The translations under genes and the position numbers were made by a program. A stretch of 8,032 nt of DNA from Crocinitomicaceae bacterium (GTDB lineage Bacteria > Bacteroidota > Bacteroidia > Flavobacteriales_D > Crocinitomicaceae), in contig JABSPC010000179.1 in assembly GCA_013215515.1 (NCBI GenBank), positions 1 through 8,032 of the forward strand, in the 5' to 3' direction. Below are positions 6,488 through 8,032 of the stretch, piece by piece; position 1 is the first letter of the stretch; each line of letters opens with the position of its first letter. Below the pieces are notes generated by a model. It ran no database searches. It saw only the letters and a list, made by a program, of their open reading frames with translations, and had not been told where the DNA came from.

Positions 6488-6501
6488 AGAAAGACAAGCA
6501 T
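6461..6501. terminator. Perfect 16-bp hairpin between convergent genes, overlapping a stop codon
   Basis: ATGCTTGTCTTTCTCT (6461-6476) pairs perfectly with AGAGAAAGACAAGCAT (6486-6501) around a 9-base loop. The left arm encodes the last residues of the membrane protein, and its TAG stop (6485-6487) spans the loop/right-arm boundary. The opposing gene ends at 6518. Neither side has a run of T after the stem, so this is not a standard intrinsic terminator. A bidirectional stop signal or an RNA-stabilising 3' end is likely, given its place between two converging genes. Confidence 0.6.
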
Positions 6502-6517
6502 AGAAGAGATTGAATAA

Positions 6518-7901
6518 TTACCGTAACTTTATCATTCTTTTCGTCTCAATTAAAATGCCATCCACAATAAGCGAGTAGGTGTACATTCCGCTTTTCAATT
6601 GATCTTGAATTGAAATTGTGTTGGCGTAACTCTTGAGTACAAATTCTGAGCGGAGTTGAAGTCGACCTTGTAAATCTCTCACTTCAATAATAGCCTTTTT
6701 CCCATCCGAACTTACGAAATGTGGTATGATAGAAATTGTCGTTGATTCGTCCCATGGGTTTGGATAACAGGTCAAAACGTATGGACTTAATTCCATCGTT
6801 TCAAAATCAGGCAATTCGGCTGTTGCGCAGTTAATTCCATAAGGTAAATCATCAATGGTTCCTGCTGGAGTATCGGTGTCAGAAACAGCATAATAATCAA
6901 TTCCAAAAGGGCTCATTATTCCCTCAGAGTCTATTGCTGCGATTGAGAGAAATCGAACACTAAGGGTGGATTGATTTGGAATTATAAATGAAGTATCGGT
7001 AGTTCTGTAAACCTCATCAAAATAAACGGATGAAGAAATCGCTCGTACCCCAACTCTATATTCTGTAAATTCAGGATCAGCTTGAAATGACAGTATTAAT
7101 CCTGTTGGTTCATCAAATAGTGTTGCAGTTGGAGTTTCTGGTCCAGATGCCAGCAAAGTAATCGTTCCTCCATTTATAAAAGCGTTTCTTTTTAAGTAAT
7201 TCAGATCAACATAATATTGATCCAATTGTCCATCGTTGTTGAGGTCAATTCCCAAAATGTCACTTGAAGTATGCTGCCGATCAGAATAATTAGGATCTGA
7301 AACATCAGCATCACCATGTTCATTGGCGCATGTAAAACGAATACTTGGGTAGCTATTTTCTCTAAACGGAATGTGATCTCCTCCTCGCCCTACACGGTCT
7401 TCTCTGTTAATGATGCTTATTGTCATAGGAATGTCTGCTACATCAATGATTTTTTCATCGTAGTACATTTTCGTTGTTCGTGCCAAGTTTCTGGAAGAAG
7501 TTGCAAACGTACTGCTAGAAAATATTCGCAATTGCAAACTATCGATATGTCCCAACCCCGGACAGCTAGGAGGTGAAGATGTGGTTCCGCATTCAACGCC
7601 ACCAACGACGTGCCGCACCAATTCCTAGTGTATCAGAAATCGGATCAGAATGTGTGTGACGGGTATAAAAACTCTGTAATTCTTCAAGATAAACCAGCAT
7701 CGAATCCGTGGACAATTGATCTTGTAAGTTGCACAGAACATCTTCGTGGTTCGAAACTATATTCAATCCAGGGTAGCTTGAGATATTATTATTACCAAAA
7801 ATTATTTGTTCCGCTTCGCTACTTGTAACGGAGATATTGGTTTGCGAAAATGCTGAAGAATAACTTAGAATGATTACGAGAGCTGGCAGTAAGTGTCTCA
7901 T
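6518..7901 (-). pseudogene. Broken M28-type metallopeptidase with T9SS tail (internal deletion plus frameshift)
   Basis: The 5' piece (7901-7593) encodes a signal peptide (MRHLLPALVIILSYSSAFSQ) and the M28-like lead-in FYTRHTHSDPISDTLGIGAARRW, then stops after two more codons. The 3' piece, in another frame and readable from about 7621 to 6518, resumes with VVGGVECGTTSSPP, then DRVGRGGDHIPFRENSYPSI, ANEHGD and YSDRQHTSSDILG, a calcium-loop-like DLNNDGQLD, an Fn3-like domain, and a T9SS type A domain from YPNPW. In M28 peptidases of this type, roughly 130-150 residues normally separate GIGAARRW from the NDxxG segment. They include the HxDS, Asp, Glu-Glu and Asp metal-binding and catalytic motifs, all absent here; only the late His of RQHTSSD remains. 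The join lies at about 7599-7607. The product cannot be an active peptidase. An assembly deletion is the main alternative. Confidence 0.85.
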
Positions 7902-8017
7902 GTTGAGTAGTTTGATATTGTTAAATGTAGTGAAATTAAAAGAGAAGTTGAAAAGGAACAGAGCCTATAAGAATTAGAAACTGTATCTTAAGCTCTCAAA
8001 GCCAAAACTGCTATATC

Positions 8018-8032
8018 ATGAAAAAAGCAATA
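8018..8032 (+). CDS. Possible start of a plus-strand gene, cut by the window edge
   Basis: ATGAAAAAAGCAATA reads Met-Lys-Lys-Ala-Ile, a typical start of an exported or core protein, and the frame is open to the window end. The spacer 7902-8017 has no gene of its own and must serve both this gene and the divergent peptidase remnant. No perfect TAnnTTTG box is visible in it; TACATTTA on the minus strand (7929-7922) is one mismatch away and could serve the peptidase gene. Only five codons are visible, so the call is tentative. Confidence 0.4.

Noticed and set aside
5577..6520. Mobile element or toxin-antitoxin locus in the decayed region
   Set aside because: No transposase, integrase or toxin motif is present. 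A MORN/YwqK-like repeat alone is not enough to call an antitoxin, and the inverted repeat lacks an obvious target duplication.
7593..7621. Programmed ribosomal frameshift joining the two peptidase frames
   Set aside because: There is no slippery heptamer, and a frameshift would not restore the missing catalytic segment; a deletion explains both observations.
1..8032. tRNA, rRNA, CRISPR array or phage genes
   Set aside because: No cloverleaf, rRNA core sequence, regularly spaced direct repeats or phage-like products were seen on either strand.

Overview
The window looks like a chromosomal segment of a Bacteroidota bacterium, most likely an aquatic member of the Flavobacteriales. The evidence is AT-rich DNA, promoters of the TAnnTTTG type (an identical TACCTTTG box precedes two genes), almost no Shine-Dalgarno sequences, and two large secreted proteins ending in type IX secretion system (T9SS) type A sorting domains (YPNPATD and YPNPW).

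Layout. Positions 3-924 hold the 3' part of a cvpA-like membrane protein gene, overlapping by 8 bases a small exported, probably beta-rich, outer-membrane-type protein. Positions 993-2562 are the housekeeping pair prs (PRPP synthase) and rplY (ribosomal protein L25/Ctc), with its own promoter and a strong terminator at 2581-2616. From there to 5576, on the minus strand, is a 976-residue secreted peptidoglycan amidase of unusual architecture: a lysozyme-like N-terminus, a zinc amidase, a CUB domain, a jelly-roll domain and a T9SS tail. The stretch 5577-5708 carries its promoter and a nested inverted-repeat/terminator structure. Positions 5709-6131 (minus) hold a reading frame that looks coding but has no ATG/GTG start. 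It lies back to back with a small three-helix membrane protein (6149-6487, plus), whose own start is unclear. A perfect 16-bp hairpin overlaps that gene's stop codon. Positions 6518-7901 (minus) hold a broken M28-type metallopeptidase gene: the middle of its catalytic domain is deleted and the two remaining parts are out of frame. The window closes with the first five codons of a plus-strand gene at 8018.

The left part is ordinary core genome. Prs makes PRPP for nucleotide, histidine and NAD synthesis, and L25 binds 5S rRNA; the two are commonly adjacent in bacteria. The right part is accessory and secreted, and shows decay: one clear internal deletion, one probable 5' truncation, and extra hairpins. 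I see no defence system, CRISPR array, tRNA, rRNA or complete mobile element. The points most worth a second look are the deletion junction, the nested inverted repeat, the perfect hairpin over a stop codon, and the amidase architecture. No gene-free stretch exceeds about 130 bases.
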